From the NCBI RefSeq assembly GCF_024298965.1, contig NZ_CP085193.1:7378001-7442000 (forward strand): 64,000 nt of DNA, written 5' to 3'. Shown here in pieces: positions 34,732 through 43,405 of this stretch. Positions within the stretch are counted from its first letter, which is position 1. Each line of letters starts with the position of its first letter. This DNA is from Streptomyces rapamycinicus NRRL 5491. Lineage in GTDB: Bacteria; Actinomycetota; Actinomycetes; Streptomycetales; Streptomycetaceae. The notes under the pieces were generated by a model, which had not been told where the DNA came from, searched no databases, and worked only from the letters and a program-made list of their open reading frames with translations. A program made the position numbers and the translations under genes.

Positions 34732-36423
34732 CTAGGGCCGCTGTGGTTCCTCCGCCCGCACCTCCTCCTCGCGCTCCCCGTGCTCCTCGTGCTCCGCCAC
34801 CTGCTCCTTCGTGACCTTGGCGACCTGGCCGTCGCGACCGAAGTAGCTCCGGGACAGCGAGACCCGCAGCCGTTCCTTGAAGGAGAGCTTCCGGGCGACC
34901 CCGGCCTCGTCGACCGACGGCGGCAGCTCCAGCGGCAGATACTGCTCATACGCGGTCAGCGTGTACTTCTCCCCGGGTGAGAGCGGCTCGTGCACCTCGG
35001 CGTACTCGCCGTGCGGCAGCCGCTGGATGGTGCCGGTCTCGCGGCCGTGCAGCAGCTTCTGCCGGTCCCTGTGCTGGAGGCCGAGACAGATCCGCTTGGT
35101 GATCACGAAGACCACGACCGGTACCACGAAGAAGCCGATCCGGCAGGTCCAGGTGATCGCGTTGATCGACAGCTGGAAGTGGGTGGCGATGAGGTCATTG
35201 CCGCCGCCCGCCAGCAGCACCGCGTAGAGGGCGGCCCAGGCGGCGCCGAAGGCGGTGCGGGTCGGGGCGTTGCGCGGGCGCTCATTGAAATGGTGTTCGC
35301 GCCGGTCCCCGGTGATCCACGCCTCCAGGAACGGATAGAGCCAGATGACCAGCAGCACCGTGGGGAAGACCAGGAACGGGATCAGCACCCCGAGTACCAG
35401 GGTGTGGCCCCAGAGATTGATCTCCCAGCCCGGCATCAGCCGGATCAGCCCTTCGGAATAGCCCATGTACCAGTCGGGCTGGGCGTCGGTGGACACCTGG
35501 TCGGGCCGGTAGGGGCCGTAGGACCACACCGGATTGATCTGGGCGATGGCCGACATCAGGGTGGTGACGCCGAAGACCAGGAAGAAGAATCCGCCGGACT
35601 TGGCCACGTAGACCGGCCAAAAGGGCGGCCCCACGATATTCATGTTCTTCTTTCCGGGCCCCGGTTGATGGGTGTGCTTGTGGTACACGAGCAGGATCAT
35701 ATGGAGCGCCAGCAGCCCGAGCATGATGCCCGGAATGAGCAGCACATGCACGGTGAACAGCCGTGGCACGACCGCCGTTCCGGGGAATTGGCCGTCGAAG
35801 AAGAAGAACGACAGATAGGTGCCGACGATCGGGACGGACAGGATCGCGCCCTCCACGAAGCGCAGACCGGTGCCCGACAGCAGATCGTCGGGCAGCGAAT
35901 AGCCCATGAAGCCGTCGAACATTCCGAGGATCAGCAGACCGGCGCCGGACAGCCAGTTGATCTCGCGCGGTTTGCGGAAGACGCCGTTGAAGAACGTCCG
36001 CATCATATGGACGATCATGCTGGCGATGAAGACGATCGCCGCCCAGTGGTGGACCTGCCGCATCAGCAGTCCGCCGCGCACATCGAAGCTGATGTCCAGC
36101 GTGGACGCGTACGCCTGCGACATGCGGATGCCGTTCAGGGGCGTCCACCGGCCGTCGTAGATCACCTCGTTCATCGCCGGTTTGAAGAACAGGGTCAGAT
36201 AGACACCGGTCAGAATGATGATGACGAACGTATAGAGGGCGATCTCACCGATCAGAAAGGACCAGTGGTCGGGGAAGACCTTGCGCAAATTGGCCTTGGC
36301 CATCGTGAACAGGCCCACCCGGCCGTCGAACCAGCCGGCGAGGGCCTCGCCTTTTCCGGCGGGCGCGCGCCGACCGGATGGCTCATCGCGGAACCTCTGC
36401 CGGCGCTCCGGAAATGCTCTCAT
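34732..36423 (-). CDS. Stand-alone cytochrome b subunit of the bc1 complex (QcrB paralogue)
   Basis: 563 aa, actinobacterial QcrB size. The N-terminal four-helix cytochrome b has the paired haem ligands in LLMRQVHHWAAIVFIASMIVHMMRTFF and LFTVHVLLIPGIMLGLLALHMILLVYH. The Qo-site segment is present as GWEINLWGHT plus PFLV. A long acidic C-terminal tail (KVTKEQVAEHEEHGEREEEVRAEEPQ) follows. No qcrC or qcrA lies next to it, so it is probably a second, condition-specific cytochrome b rather than the canonical qcrCAB copy. It belongs to the electron-transfer chain in the plasma membrane. Confidence 0.88.
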   Translation of the reverse strand: MRAFPERRQRFRDEPSGRRAPAGKGEALAGWFDGRVGLFTMAKANLRKVFPDHWSFLIGEIALYTFVIIILTGVYLTLFFKPAMNEVIYDGRWTPLNGIRMSQAYASTLDISFDVRGGLLMRQVHHWAAIVFIASMIVHMMRTFFNGVFRKPREINWLSGAGLLILGMFDGFMGYSLPDDLLSGTGLRFVEGAILSVPIVGTYLSFFFFDGQFPGTAVVPRLFTVHVLLIPGIMLGLLALHMILLVYHKHTHQPGPGKKNMNIVGPPFWPVYVAKSGGFFFLVFGVTTLMSAIAQINPVWSYGPYRPDQVSTDAQPDWYMGYSEGLIRLMPGWEINLWGHTLVLGVLIPFLVFPTVLLVIWLYPFLEAWITGDRREHHFNERPRNAPTRTAFGAAWAALYAVLLAGGGNDLIATHFQLSINAITWTCRIGFFVVPVVVFVITKRICLGLQHRDRQKLLHGRETGTIQRLPHGEYAEVHEPLSPGEKYTLTAYEQYLPLELPPSVDEAGVARKLSFKERLRVSLSRSYFGRDGQVAKVTKEQVAEHEEHGEREEEVRAEEPQRP

Positions 36424-36552
36424 GTCTCAATGGGTTTACCAGGCATTCTCCACGGATGACGGCGCCCTTCCGCCGGGTGGATCAGGGCGTAACCCCTTTG
36501 AAGGAAGAACGCTCCGGCCGGCTTGCGCACCGGCGCCCGCCGCCATCGCCAT

Positions 36553-36590
36553 CCGCGGCGCCGCCCGCCCCCCAGCGGGCGGCGCCGCGG
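36553..36590 (-). terminator. Perfect 16-bp hairpin downstream of bglC
   Basis: CCGCGGCGCCGCCCGC (36553-36568) pairs with GCGGGCGGCGCCGCGG (36575-36590) around a 6-nt loop, 13 bp past the bglC stop. It should end the ceb-bglC transcription unit. Confidence 0.7.
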
Positions 36591-36603
36591 ACGCGGGCCC
36601 CGG

Positions 36604-38010
36604 TCAGGCCGCCGGAAGCTCTCCGGTGCGGGCCACCCGGGCGTACCAGCGGGCGCTCGACTTCGGTACCCGGGCCTGCGTCGGATAGTCGACGTAGACC
36701 GCGCCGAAGCGCTTGCTGTAGCCGTACGCCCATTCGAAGTTGTCCATCAGCGACCACAGGAAATAGCCGCGCAGATCGGCGCCGTCCGCGATGGCCTGGT
36801 GGGCCACGGCCAGATGGGCCTGGAGGTAGTCGATCCGCCGCGGGTCGTGGACCGCGCCCTCCGCGTCCGGCTTGTCGTCGAACGCGGCGCCGTTCTCGGT
36901 GATGTACAGCGGTACGCCCGGCGCCTCACGGCTGTAGCGCATCAGCAGGTCGTGCAGCCCGGTCGGGTCGATCGTCCAGCCCATCTCGGTGCGCTCGCCC
37001 GGGGTCTGGTGGAACGCCACCCCCTCCGAGCCCGGCCACGGGGAGTGGGCACTGGCGCCGTGGCCGTCGTGGCGGGCGGGCGAGCCGTCCTTGTCGGTGG
37101 CGGCTGATACCAATGACGGTGTGTAGTAATTGATGCCCAGCGCGTCCAGGGGGTGCTTGATGACGGCCAGATCGCCATCGCGGACGAACGACCAGTCGGT
37201 GATCGAGGCGGTGTCCTTGATCAGGTCGCTGGGGTACGCGCCGCGCAGCAGCGGCCCGGTGAAGACGCGATTGGCCAGCGCGTCGATACGGCGCGACGCG
37301 TCCAGATCCTCGGGCTTGTCGCTGAGCGGCCGGACCACGGCCGGATTGAGGCTGATGGCGAGCTGAGCGCGGGCGGGGAGCGCGGCGCGCAGCGCCTGGG
37401 CGCCGAGGCCATGGGCGAGGTTCAGATGGTGGGCGGCGCGCAGCGGCGCCAGCCGCTCGGTGCGGCCCGGGGCGTGCACCCCCGAGCCGTAGCCCAGGAA
37501 GGCGCTGCACCACGGCTCGTTGAGGGTGGTCCAGAACTCGACGCGGTCGCCCAGCGCCTCCGCCACGATGCCCGCGTACTCGGCGAACCGCTCGGCGGTC
37601 TCGCGCTCCGGCCACCCGCCCGCGTTCTCCAGCTCCTGGGGCAGGTCCCAGTGGTAGAGGGTGACCACCGGCTGGATGCCCGCGCCCAGCAGCTCGTCCA
37701 CCAGCGAGCGGTAGAAGTCGAGCCCGCGCTGCACGGCCGGCCCCCGGCCGGTCGGCTGCACCCGTGACCAGGACACCGAGAAGCGGTACGCCCCCAGGTT
37801 CAGCTCCGCCATCAGCCGGACGTCCTCGCGGAAGCGGTGGTAGTGGTCGACCGCCACATCACCGGTGTCACCGGCGAGCACCCGGCCCGGGGTGTGGCTG
37901 AAGGTGTCCCAGATGGAGGGGGTGCGGCCGTCCTCCTGGGCGGCGCCCTCGACCTGATAGGCGGCCGAGGCCGCGCCCCACAGGAATCCGGGCGGAAAGG
38001 TAAGAGTCAT
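36604..38010 (-). CDS. bglC: GH1 beta-glucosidase (BglC type) of the cellobiose cluster
   Basis: 468 aa, normal for GH1. The general acid is in [16 protein letters not shown] (TLNEP) and the nucleophile in [13 protein letters not shown] (TENG). The N-terminal [15 protein letters not shown] is also diagnostic. There is no signal peptide, so it cleaves imported cellobiose or cello-oligomers to glucose in the cytoplasm. It follows cebG by 69 nt, and a CebR-type box (38010-38023) abuts its start codon. That gives it direct control in addition to the upstream operon. The cebR-cebEFG-bglC order is that of Streptomyces. Confidence 0.93.
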   Translation of the reverse strand: MTLTFPPGFLWGAASAAYQVEGAAQEDGRTPSIWDTFSHTPGRVLAGDTGDVAVDHYHRFREDVRLMAELNLGAYRFSVSWSRVQPTGRGPAVQRGLDFYRSLVDELLGAGIQPVVTLYHWDLPQELENAGGWPERETAERFAEYAGIVAEALGDRVEFWTTLNEPWCSAFLGYGSGVHAPGRTERLAPLRAAHHLNLAHGLGAQALRAALPARAQLAISLNPAVVRPLSDKPEDLDASRRIDALANRVFTGPLLRGAYPSDLIKDTASITDWSFVRDGDLAVIKHPLDALGINYYTPSLVSAATDKDGSPARHDGHGASAHSPWPGSEGVAFHQTPGERTEMGWTIDPTGLHDLLMRYSREAPGVPLYITENGAAFDDKPDAEGAVHDPRRIDYLQAHLAVAHQAIADGADLRGYFLWSLMDNFEWAYGYSKRFGAVYVDYPTQARVPKSSARWYARVARTGELPAA

Positions 38011-38023
38011 GGAAGCGCTCCCA
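38010..38023. promoter_or_regulatory. CebR-type operator at the bglC start
   Basis: TGGAAGCGCTCCCA differs from the palindrome TGGGAGCGCTCCCA at one position. It touches the first base of the bglC start codon, so a bound repressor would block the gene directly. Confidence 0.85.
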
Positions 38024-38079
38024 TTCGAGGTCGTGGGGAGGGGGAAACGGGGAGGGAGGACGTAGTGGCGGCGGGCCGC

Positions 38080-38994
38080 TCAGCCCTTGACCGCGCCCTG
38101 CATGATGCCCCCCACAATCTGCTTGCCGAAGAGGACGAAGGCGATCAGCAGCGGCAGGGTGCCCAGCAGCGCCCCCGCCATGATCAGTGATTGATCCGGG
38201 GTGTACCCCCGGCTCAGACCGGTCAACGCCACCTGCATGGTCGGGTTGCCGTTCTGCGTGAGCGCGATGAACGGCCAGAAGAAGTCGTTCCACGATTGGA
38301 CGAAGGTGAGCATTCCCAGTACCGCCATCGCCGGACGCGCCGCCGGGAAGACGACGTGCCAGATGATCCGCAGGCTGCTCGCGCCGTCCATCCGCGCCGC
38401 CTCGATCAGCTCGCTCGGCAGCGCCTGGGAGAGGTACTGCCGCATGAAGAAGACCCCGAAGGCGCTGACGAGTGTCGGCACGATGACCGCCTGGAGCTGG
38501 TCGGTCCACTCCAGCTTGGCCACCATCATGTACAGCGGCACGACGCTGAGCTGGGGCGGCACCATCATCGTCCCGATGGTGAGCATCAGCAGGATGTTCT
38601 TGAAGCGGAAGCGCAGCTTGGCGAAGGCGAAGCCCGCGACGGTCGAGAACAGCACGGTCGACGCCGCGACCGTGCCCGCCACCACCGTCGTGTTGAGCAG
38701 CGCGGTGCCCATGTTGGCGCCGTTCCACGCCTTGTCCAGGTTGTTGAAGAGGTTGCCGCCGAACCACAGGGGAGGGGGCGTCTGGGCCAGCCGGGTGTTG
38801 GTGCGGGAGGCGGCGACGGCGGTCCACACCAGCGGGAAGAGCGAGCCGATGGTGAACAGGATCAGCACGGCGTAGGTGATCTTGCCCCCGTGCAGCTGCC
38901 TGCCCGCTCGGCCGCGGCCCCTTCCGCCCCGCGGGGCGGTGGGCGGGGGAGCTGCCGGATCGAGTGTCCGCCGGGAAGAGACAGTGGCGCTCAT
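38080..38994 (-). CDS. cebG: Cellobiose/cello-oligosaccharide ABC transporter permease
   Basis: 304 aa with six membrane helices and the EAA loop ELIEAARMDGASSLRIIWHVVFPAARPAM, typical of carbohydrate-uptake (CUT1) permeases. It should pair with CebF. The start at ATG 38994 has GAGGAG 6 nt upstream; the longer frame to 39015 overlaps cebF. The N-terminus has a Pro/Gly/Arg-rich extension. No ATPase gene is in the cluster; in Streptomyces such systems share the MsiK ATPase encoded elsewhere (established knowledge). Confidence 0.92.
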   Translation of the reverse strand: MSATVSSRRTLDPAAPPPTAPRGGRGRGRAGRQLHGGKITYAVLILFTIGSLFPLVWTAVAASRTNTRLAQTPPPLWFGGNLFNNLDKAWNGANMGTALLNTTVVAGTVAASTVLFSTVAGFAFAKLRFRFKNILLMLTIGTMMVPPQLSVVPLYMMVAKLEWTDQLQAVIVPTLVSAFGVFFMRQYLSQALPSELIEAARMDGASSLRIIWHVVFPAARPAMAVLGMLTFVQSWNDFFWPFIALTQNGNPTMQVALTGLSRGYTPDQSLIMAGALLGTLPLLIAFVLFGKQIVGGIMQGAVKG

Positions 38995-39011
38995 GGTTCT
39001 CCTCGTCTCCC

Positions 39012-40037
39012 TCACTGGCTCTTTCGCAGCCGTCGCGCGAACAGCGCGTTGGCCGCGGCGATCAGCAGCAGGATCAGGAACATCGTCCAGGCGATGGCGG
39101 AGGCCCGGCCGAGGTGCAGGTTCACCCAGCCCTGCTCGTACATGTAGAGGCCGAGCGTCTGGTACTGGTGATCGGCGCCGCCGGTGGCCGTCCCCGCGGT
39201 GTTGAACAGCAGCGGCTCACCGAAGAGCTGGGTGGCCCCGATCGTGGAGACGACGACCGTGAAGAGGATGGTGGGCCGCAGCGACGGGACGGTGACATGC
39301 AGGAACTGCTTCCAGCGCGAGGCCCCGTCCAGCGCCGCCGACTCGTACAGATCGTTCGGCACGGCCTGCATGGCGGCCAGGTAGATCAGCGCGTTGTAAC
39401 CGGTCCACCGCCAGATGACGATCGTGGAGACCGCGATCTGCGAGGTCCAGGTGCCGTTCTGCCAGTCGACGCCGTCCAGTCCGACCAGCCCCAGGGACCA
39501 GTTGACCATGCCGTAGTCATGCCCGAAGAGCAGCGCGAACACCAGCGTGGCGGCGGCGACGGAGGTGGCGTACGGGGTGAGGATCGCCACCCGGAAGAAC
39601 ATCGAGGCGCGCAGTCGGTAGTTGAGCAGATGCGCGATCCCGAGGGCCATCATCAGCTGGGGAACGGTGGAGATCACCCCGATGGTGAAGGTGTTCCGCA
39701 GCGCCTTCCAGAAGAACTCGTCCTCCCACAGCCGGGAGTAGTTGTGCCACCCGGCCCACTCCATATGGGTGGGGTTGGTGAGCTCCACTTGGTGCAGCGA
39801 GGCCCACCCCGTGTAGAGCAGGGGGAAGAGGCCGAAGGCGGCGAAGAAGACGAAGAAGGGGGCGACGAAGGCGTACGGGCTCCATCGCACGTCCAAGCGG
39901 TAGCGGCGGCTGCGCCGGTCGCGACGCCGCTGCTCGGCCGGGTCGGGCGCCGGCGCGGTCGCGGCGCGCGGGGCCGCGCCCCCCTGCCCTGCGGGGGGCG
40001 CGGCCGTATCAGGGGTAAAGCCGGAAGGTGCGGTCAT
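39012..40037 (-). CDS. cebF: Cellobiose/cello-oligosaccharide ABC transporter permease
   Basis: 341 aa, six membrane helices after a ~50-residue Ala/Pro/Arg cytoplasmic extension. The EAA loop DLYESAALDGASRWKQFLHVTVPSLRPTI contacts the ATPase. The start at ATG 40037 lies 7 nt after cebE, which fits tight operon coupling. It forms the membrane channel with CebG. Confidence 0.92.
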   Translation of the reverse strand: MTAPSGFTPDTAAPPAGQGGAAPRAATAPAPDPAEQRRRDRRSRRYRLDVRWSPYAFVAPFFVFFAAFGLFPLLYTGWASLHQVELTNPTHMEWAGWHNYSRLWEDEFFWKALRNTFTIGVISTVPQLMMALGIAHLLNYRLRASMFFRVAILTPYATSVAAATLVFALLFGHDYGMVNWSLGLVGLDGVDWQNGTWTSQIAVSTIVIWRWTGYNALIYLAAMQAVPNDLYESAALDGASRWKQFLHVTVPSLRPTILFTVVVSTIGATQLFGEPLLFNTAGTATGGADHQYQTLGLYMYEQGWVNLHLGRASAIAWTMFLILLLIAAANALFARRLRKSQ

Positions 40038-40044
40038 GTCCGGG

Positions 40045-41379
40045 TCACTGGTCCAGCGCGTTGTCGTTCGTCTTGATCGCGGCCTTCCAGCCTTCGTCGG
40101 CGGACTTGCCCTGCTGCTCGACTTGGAGCAGGCCGACATCGGTGAAGTTCTGCTTGATGACGGCGTCCTTCGGGCCCAGGATCTGCGTCGGACTGTCCTT
40201 CGCGGCCTGGGAGAAGATCTTGCCGATGGGCGCGTTGTTGAAGTAGGGGAGCTTGGCGTCGGCCACCTGGGGAAGGCTGTACGCGGCCTGGGCGCTGGGG
40301 AAGCTCGCCTGCTTCTCGAAGAGCTTGGCCTGCTGCTCGGGCGCGGTCAGCCAGGTGGCGAGCTTGACCGCCTCGTCCTTGTTCTTCGCCGCCTGCGGCA
40401 CGGAGAGGAAGGAGCCGCCCCAGTTGGCGGGCTGGGGGGCGGCCGCGACGTCCCACTTGCCCTTGTACTTGTCCCCGGCGTACTCCTTGATCTGGCCGAG
40501 CATCCAGGCCGGGCAGGAGACGGTGGCGAACTTTCCGTTGGCGAGCGCCTGCTGCCAGGGCTTGGTGAACTCCTGGAGCTTGGCGGAGAGTTTGGACGCG
40601 GACGCGTCGGTCGCCAGCTTCCACGCCTTCTTGACGGCCGGGCCGTCCTTGTAGATGGGCTTCCCGCTCTTGTCGTAGTAGACCTCCGAGCTGCCGGAGA
40701 CCGCCGCGTTGAACAGTCCGCCGGCCGAGTCCAGGAACGCGGCTCCGCCCGGCGCCTTCTTCGCGTAGTCCTTGCCGGCGTCGAGGTACTTCTGCCAGTC
40801 GCCCGCCCAGAGCTCGGAGACCGCGTCACGGTCGGCCGGGAGCCCGGCCTGCTGGAAGAGGTCCTTGCGGTAGCAGATCGCCATCGGGCCCACGTCCGTG
40901 CCGAGGCCGATCGTCTTTCCGTCCTTGGCGGTGGCCTGCGCCCACTTCCAGTCGAGGAAGTTTTCTTTTTTGACGCCGTCCGCCTTCGAAAGATCAACGA
41001 ACTTGTCGGCCTGGGTGGTGGTGACCTCATTGATGTTGCCCACCTCGACCGCCTGGATGTCGGCGAGCCCGCTGCCCGAGCCGAGATGGGTGAGCAGCTG
41101 CGGGTAGTAGTTCGAGGCCGGGTCGATCACATTCTCTTCGATCTTGATATCCGGGTGCAGCTTTGTGTACTCGTCATAGAGCCCGGCCTGTTTGAAACCC
41201 ATGACGCCGTACGTGCCGACGGTCACGACCGTCTTGCCCTTGCTGTCGCCGCCGCCGGACGAGCCGGCGGATCCGTCGTCGCCGTCATCGGCGCAACCGC
41301 TGAGCAGCCCGGCTCCTAAAGCGGCGACGGCCGCGAGGACCACGGCTCTGCTGCGGTGACTACCAGTGTTCCTGCGCAT
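40045..41379 (-). CDS. cebE: Cellobiose/cello-oligosaccharide-binding lipoprotein
   Basis: 444 aa. The lipoprotein signal peptide ends in the lipobox LLSGC, followed by a Gly/Ser/Asp linker. The rest is an extracellular solute-binding protein family 1 fold (VVTVGTYGVMGFKQAGLYDEY...HPDIKIEENVIDP; late LATWLTAPEQQAKLFE). It captures cello-oligosaccharides for CebFG. First gene of the operon, preceded by a perfect CebR box 117 nt upstream. Assignment to cellobiose rather than another sugar rests on cluster order, the operators and the neighbouring cellulases. Confidence 0.92.
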   Translation of the reverse strand: MRRNTGSHRSRAVVLAAVAALGAGLLSGCADDGDDGSAGSSGGGDSKGKTVVTVGTYGVMGFKQAGLYDEYTKLHPDIKIEENVIDPASNYYPQLLTHLGSGSGLADIQAVEVGNINEVTTTQADKFVDLSKADGVKKENFLDWKWAQATAKDGKTIGLGTDVGPMAICYRKDLFQQAGLPADRDAVSELWAGDWQKYLDAGKDYAKKAPGGAAFLDSAGGLFNAAVSGSSEVYYDKSGKPIYKDGPAVKKAWKLATDASASKLSAKLQEFTKPWQQALANGKFATVSCPAWMLGQIKEYAGDKYKGKWDVAAAPQPANWGGSFLSVPQAAKNKDEAVKLATWLTAPEQQAKLFEKQASFPSAQAAYSLPQVADAKLPYFNNAPIGKIFSQAAKDSPTQILGPKDAVIKQNFTDVGLLQVEQQGKSADEGWKAAIKTNDNALDQ

Positions 41380-41495
41380 TCCGTCCTCCTAGCGCCCGGC
41401 CCAACGGCTTCCGGCCAAAAAGTAGTGATACATGGCTCTTTGAGATGCATCGAGTCGGGTGGGCATCGTGCGGGTTGTGTATGGCTCAGGTACGG

Positions 41496-41509
41496 TGGGA
41501 GCGCTCCCA
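41496..41509. promoter_or_regulatory. Perfect CebR operator between cebE and cebR
   Basis: TGGGAGCGCTCCCA is a perfect 14-bp palindrome in the 280-bp divergent gap between cebE (start 41379) and cebR (start 41660). It matches the known CebR site of Streptomyces; cellobiose releases the repressor. It probably controls both directions. Confidence 0.93.
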
Positions 41510-41659
41510 GCTGTGATGTGTTGAAGGGTCGCGGCTCCCCGCTGGGGTGTCAAGGGAGTGCGCGAAACAACTTCCCGAAACCACACTGCTGTTGAATGTC
41601 CACGCAGCCGCCCATTTGGGGGGTTGGAGCTGCTGGGCATGGACGGCTGGAGGCGCGAT

Positions 41660-42706
41660 ATGGCAGGAACGCGGCGGCATGGTGCGGGGCGGGGACGGCC
41701 GACCCTCGAGGAGGTGGCGGCCCGCGCCGGAGTCGGCCGCGGCACCGTCTCCCGGGTGATCAACGGTTCGCCCCGGGTCAGCGACCGCACCCGCACGGCC
41801 GTGGAGCAGGCCGTCGCCGAACTCGGCTATGTGCCGAACCGAGTGGCCCGCGCCCTCGCCGCCAACCGTGCCGACGCCGTCGCCCTGGTCATCCCCGAGC
41901 CCGAGACCCGGCTCTTCGCCGAACCGTACTTCTCCGACATCATCCGCGGCGTCGGCGCCGAGCTCGCCGACACCGATCTCCAGCTGCTGCTCACCCTCAT
42001 CCGCACCCCCAAGGAACGGCAGCGGCTCGCGGACTACCTCTCCGCACACCGGGTCGACGGGGTGCTGCTGGTCTCCGTCCACGCGGACGATCCGCTTCCG
42101 GATCTGCTGGAGCGGATCGAGATGCCCGCGGTGCTCAGCGGCCGCCGCTCGGCGCATGAGACGGTTCCGTACGTCGACTCGGACAACACCGGCGGCGCCC
42201 AGTCCGCCGTCGAGCACCTCATCGGCCGCGGCCGCGAAACGGTCGCCACCATCACCGGCCCGCTGGACATGTACGTCGCGCAGTGCCGCCTGGAGGGCTA
42301 CGGCGCCGCGGTCCGGGCGGCGGGCCGGGAGGTGGAGGCGGAGCTGGTGGCCTCCGCGGACTTCACCGAGGAGGGCGGCCGCCGGGCGATGCGGCAACTG
42401 CTCAGCCAGTGCCCGGACTTGGACGGGGTCTTCGCCGCCTCGGACGTGATGGCCGCGGGCGCCCGTCAGGTGCTGCGCGAGAACGGGCGCGGCGTCCCGG
42501 ACGACGTGGCGCTGGTCGGCTTCGAGGACTCGGCCGTCGCCCGCCATATGGACCCTCCGCTCACGAGCGTCCGGCAGGCCACGGAGGAGATGGGCCGGGC
42601 GATGGTGCGGGTGCTGCTCGAGGAGATCGCGGGGCGCTCGGACCGCACGGCCAAGCGGCCGCAGATGGTGCTGCCGACGCAGCTGGTGCGGCGGGAGTCC
42701 TCCTGA
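41660..42706 (+). CDS. cebR: CebR, LacI-family cellobiose-responsive repressor
   Basis: 348 aa. The N-terminal LacI HTH is PTLEEVAARAGVGRGTVSRVINGSPRVSDRTRTAVEQAVAELGY, with the hinge helix after it (VPNRVARALAANRADAVALVI). The C-terminal periplasmic-binding-like domain ends in the typical PPLTSVRQATEEMGRAMVRVLLEEI. GGAGGCGCGAT before ATG 41660 fixes the start; earlier ATGs lack such a site. It is divergent from cebEFG and should bind the boxes at 38010, 41496 and 51136. Confidence 0.93.
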   Translation: MAGTRRHGAGRGRPTLEEVAARAGVGRGTVSRVINGSPRVSDRTRTAVEQAVAELGYVPNRVARALAANRADAVALVIPEPETRLFAEPYFSDIIRGVGAELADTDLQLLLTLIRTPKERQRLADYLSAHRVDGVLLVSVHADDPLPDLLERIEMPAVLSGRRSAHETVPYVDSDNTGGAQSAVEHLIGRGRETVATITGPLDMYVAQCRLEGYGAAVRAAGREVEAELVASADFTEEGGRRAMRQLLSQCPDLDGVFAASDVMAAGARQVLRENGRGVPDDVALVGFEDSAVARHMDPPLTSVRQATEEMGRAMVRVLLEEIAGRSDRTAKRPQMVLPTQLVRRESS

Positions 42707-42805
42707 GGCTGCCCGGCTCCAGGCGGGCCGTCGTCATTTACGGACGCCACTCCGACGGCTTGAGCCGCTTCAATATCACCGCGAGGTGGCGGCGCCGGAC
42801 GGCCA

Positions 42806-42832
42806 CCCCTGCGCGCGTCGGGGGCGCAGGGG
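42806..42832. terminator. Hairpin between convergent cebR and NUDIX genes
   Basis: CCCCTGCGC (42806-42814) pairs with GCGCAGGGG (42824-42832). It stands 100 nt past cebR and 21 nt before the end of the convergent NUDIX gene, and marks the left border of the accessory cassette. Confidence 0.55.
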
Positions 42833-42853
42833 CATAGGCGGCCTGACCGTAGG

Positions 42854-43405
42854 TCAGCGAATGGCCTGGGCGATGTGCTGCCGCAGGGCGTCGTCGCTGA
42901 TGGTGTCGGCGTCGCGCCAGGCGGCGTCGATGACCTCTTCGGTCTGCAACTGGCCGATCTCGGCGGTGGTGCGGAAGAGGAATCGGAAGTCGAAGTGCTG
43001 GTGGTCAGGCTCGCCCTTGGCGTCGTTCGCGTCGATCGAGTGAACATCGATGTGGATCGGTTTGTTGCTCATCGGGGTGACAGTGCCGATGGGGATGCCG
43101 GTCTCCTCCGCGAGCTCGCGGAGGGCGGCCTCCAGGAGGGTGCTGTCGGCGGATTCCAGGTGGCCTCCGGGGAGCAGCCACTTGCCGGTGGCGAGGTGGT
43201 GGATGTGCAGGATGCGCCCGTCCGGGCCGGTGAGGATCGCGCCGGCGGTCGCGTGGCCGCGGAACTCCTTGCGGGTGGTGAGGTCGGCTCCGGTGTTCAG
43301 GAGGTCGAGGACGGGGGCGAGGTCGGTCTTCTCTTCGGGGTGCTGGTCGAGGTAGGCGGTGAGAGTAGCGCGGATGTGGTCTGCCGTAATGGGCAAGTCG
43401 ATCAC
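42854..43405 (-). CDS. NUDIX hydrolase
   Basis: 183 aa. The Nudix box is complete: GGHLESADSTLLEAALRELAEETGI (GX5EX7REUXEEXGU). An N-terminal helical extension (ADHIRATLTAYLDQHPEEKTDLAPVLDLL) precedes it. It hydrolyses a nucleoside-diphosphate-linked compound; the substrate is unknown. The GTG start overlaps the stop of the upstream AdoHcyase-like gene (GTGA), so the two are co-translated and may act on one metabolite. Confidence 0.9.
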   Translation of the reverse strand: MIDLPITADHIRATLTAYLDQHPEEKTDLAPVLDLLNTGADLTTRKEFRGHATAGAILTGPDGRILHIHHLATGKWLLPGGHLESADSTLLEAALRELAEETGIPIGTVTPMSNKPIHIDVHSIDANDAKGEPDHQHFDFRFLFRTTAEIGQLQTEEVIDAAWRDADTISDDALRQHIAQAIR

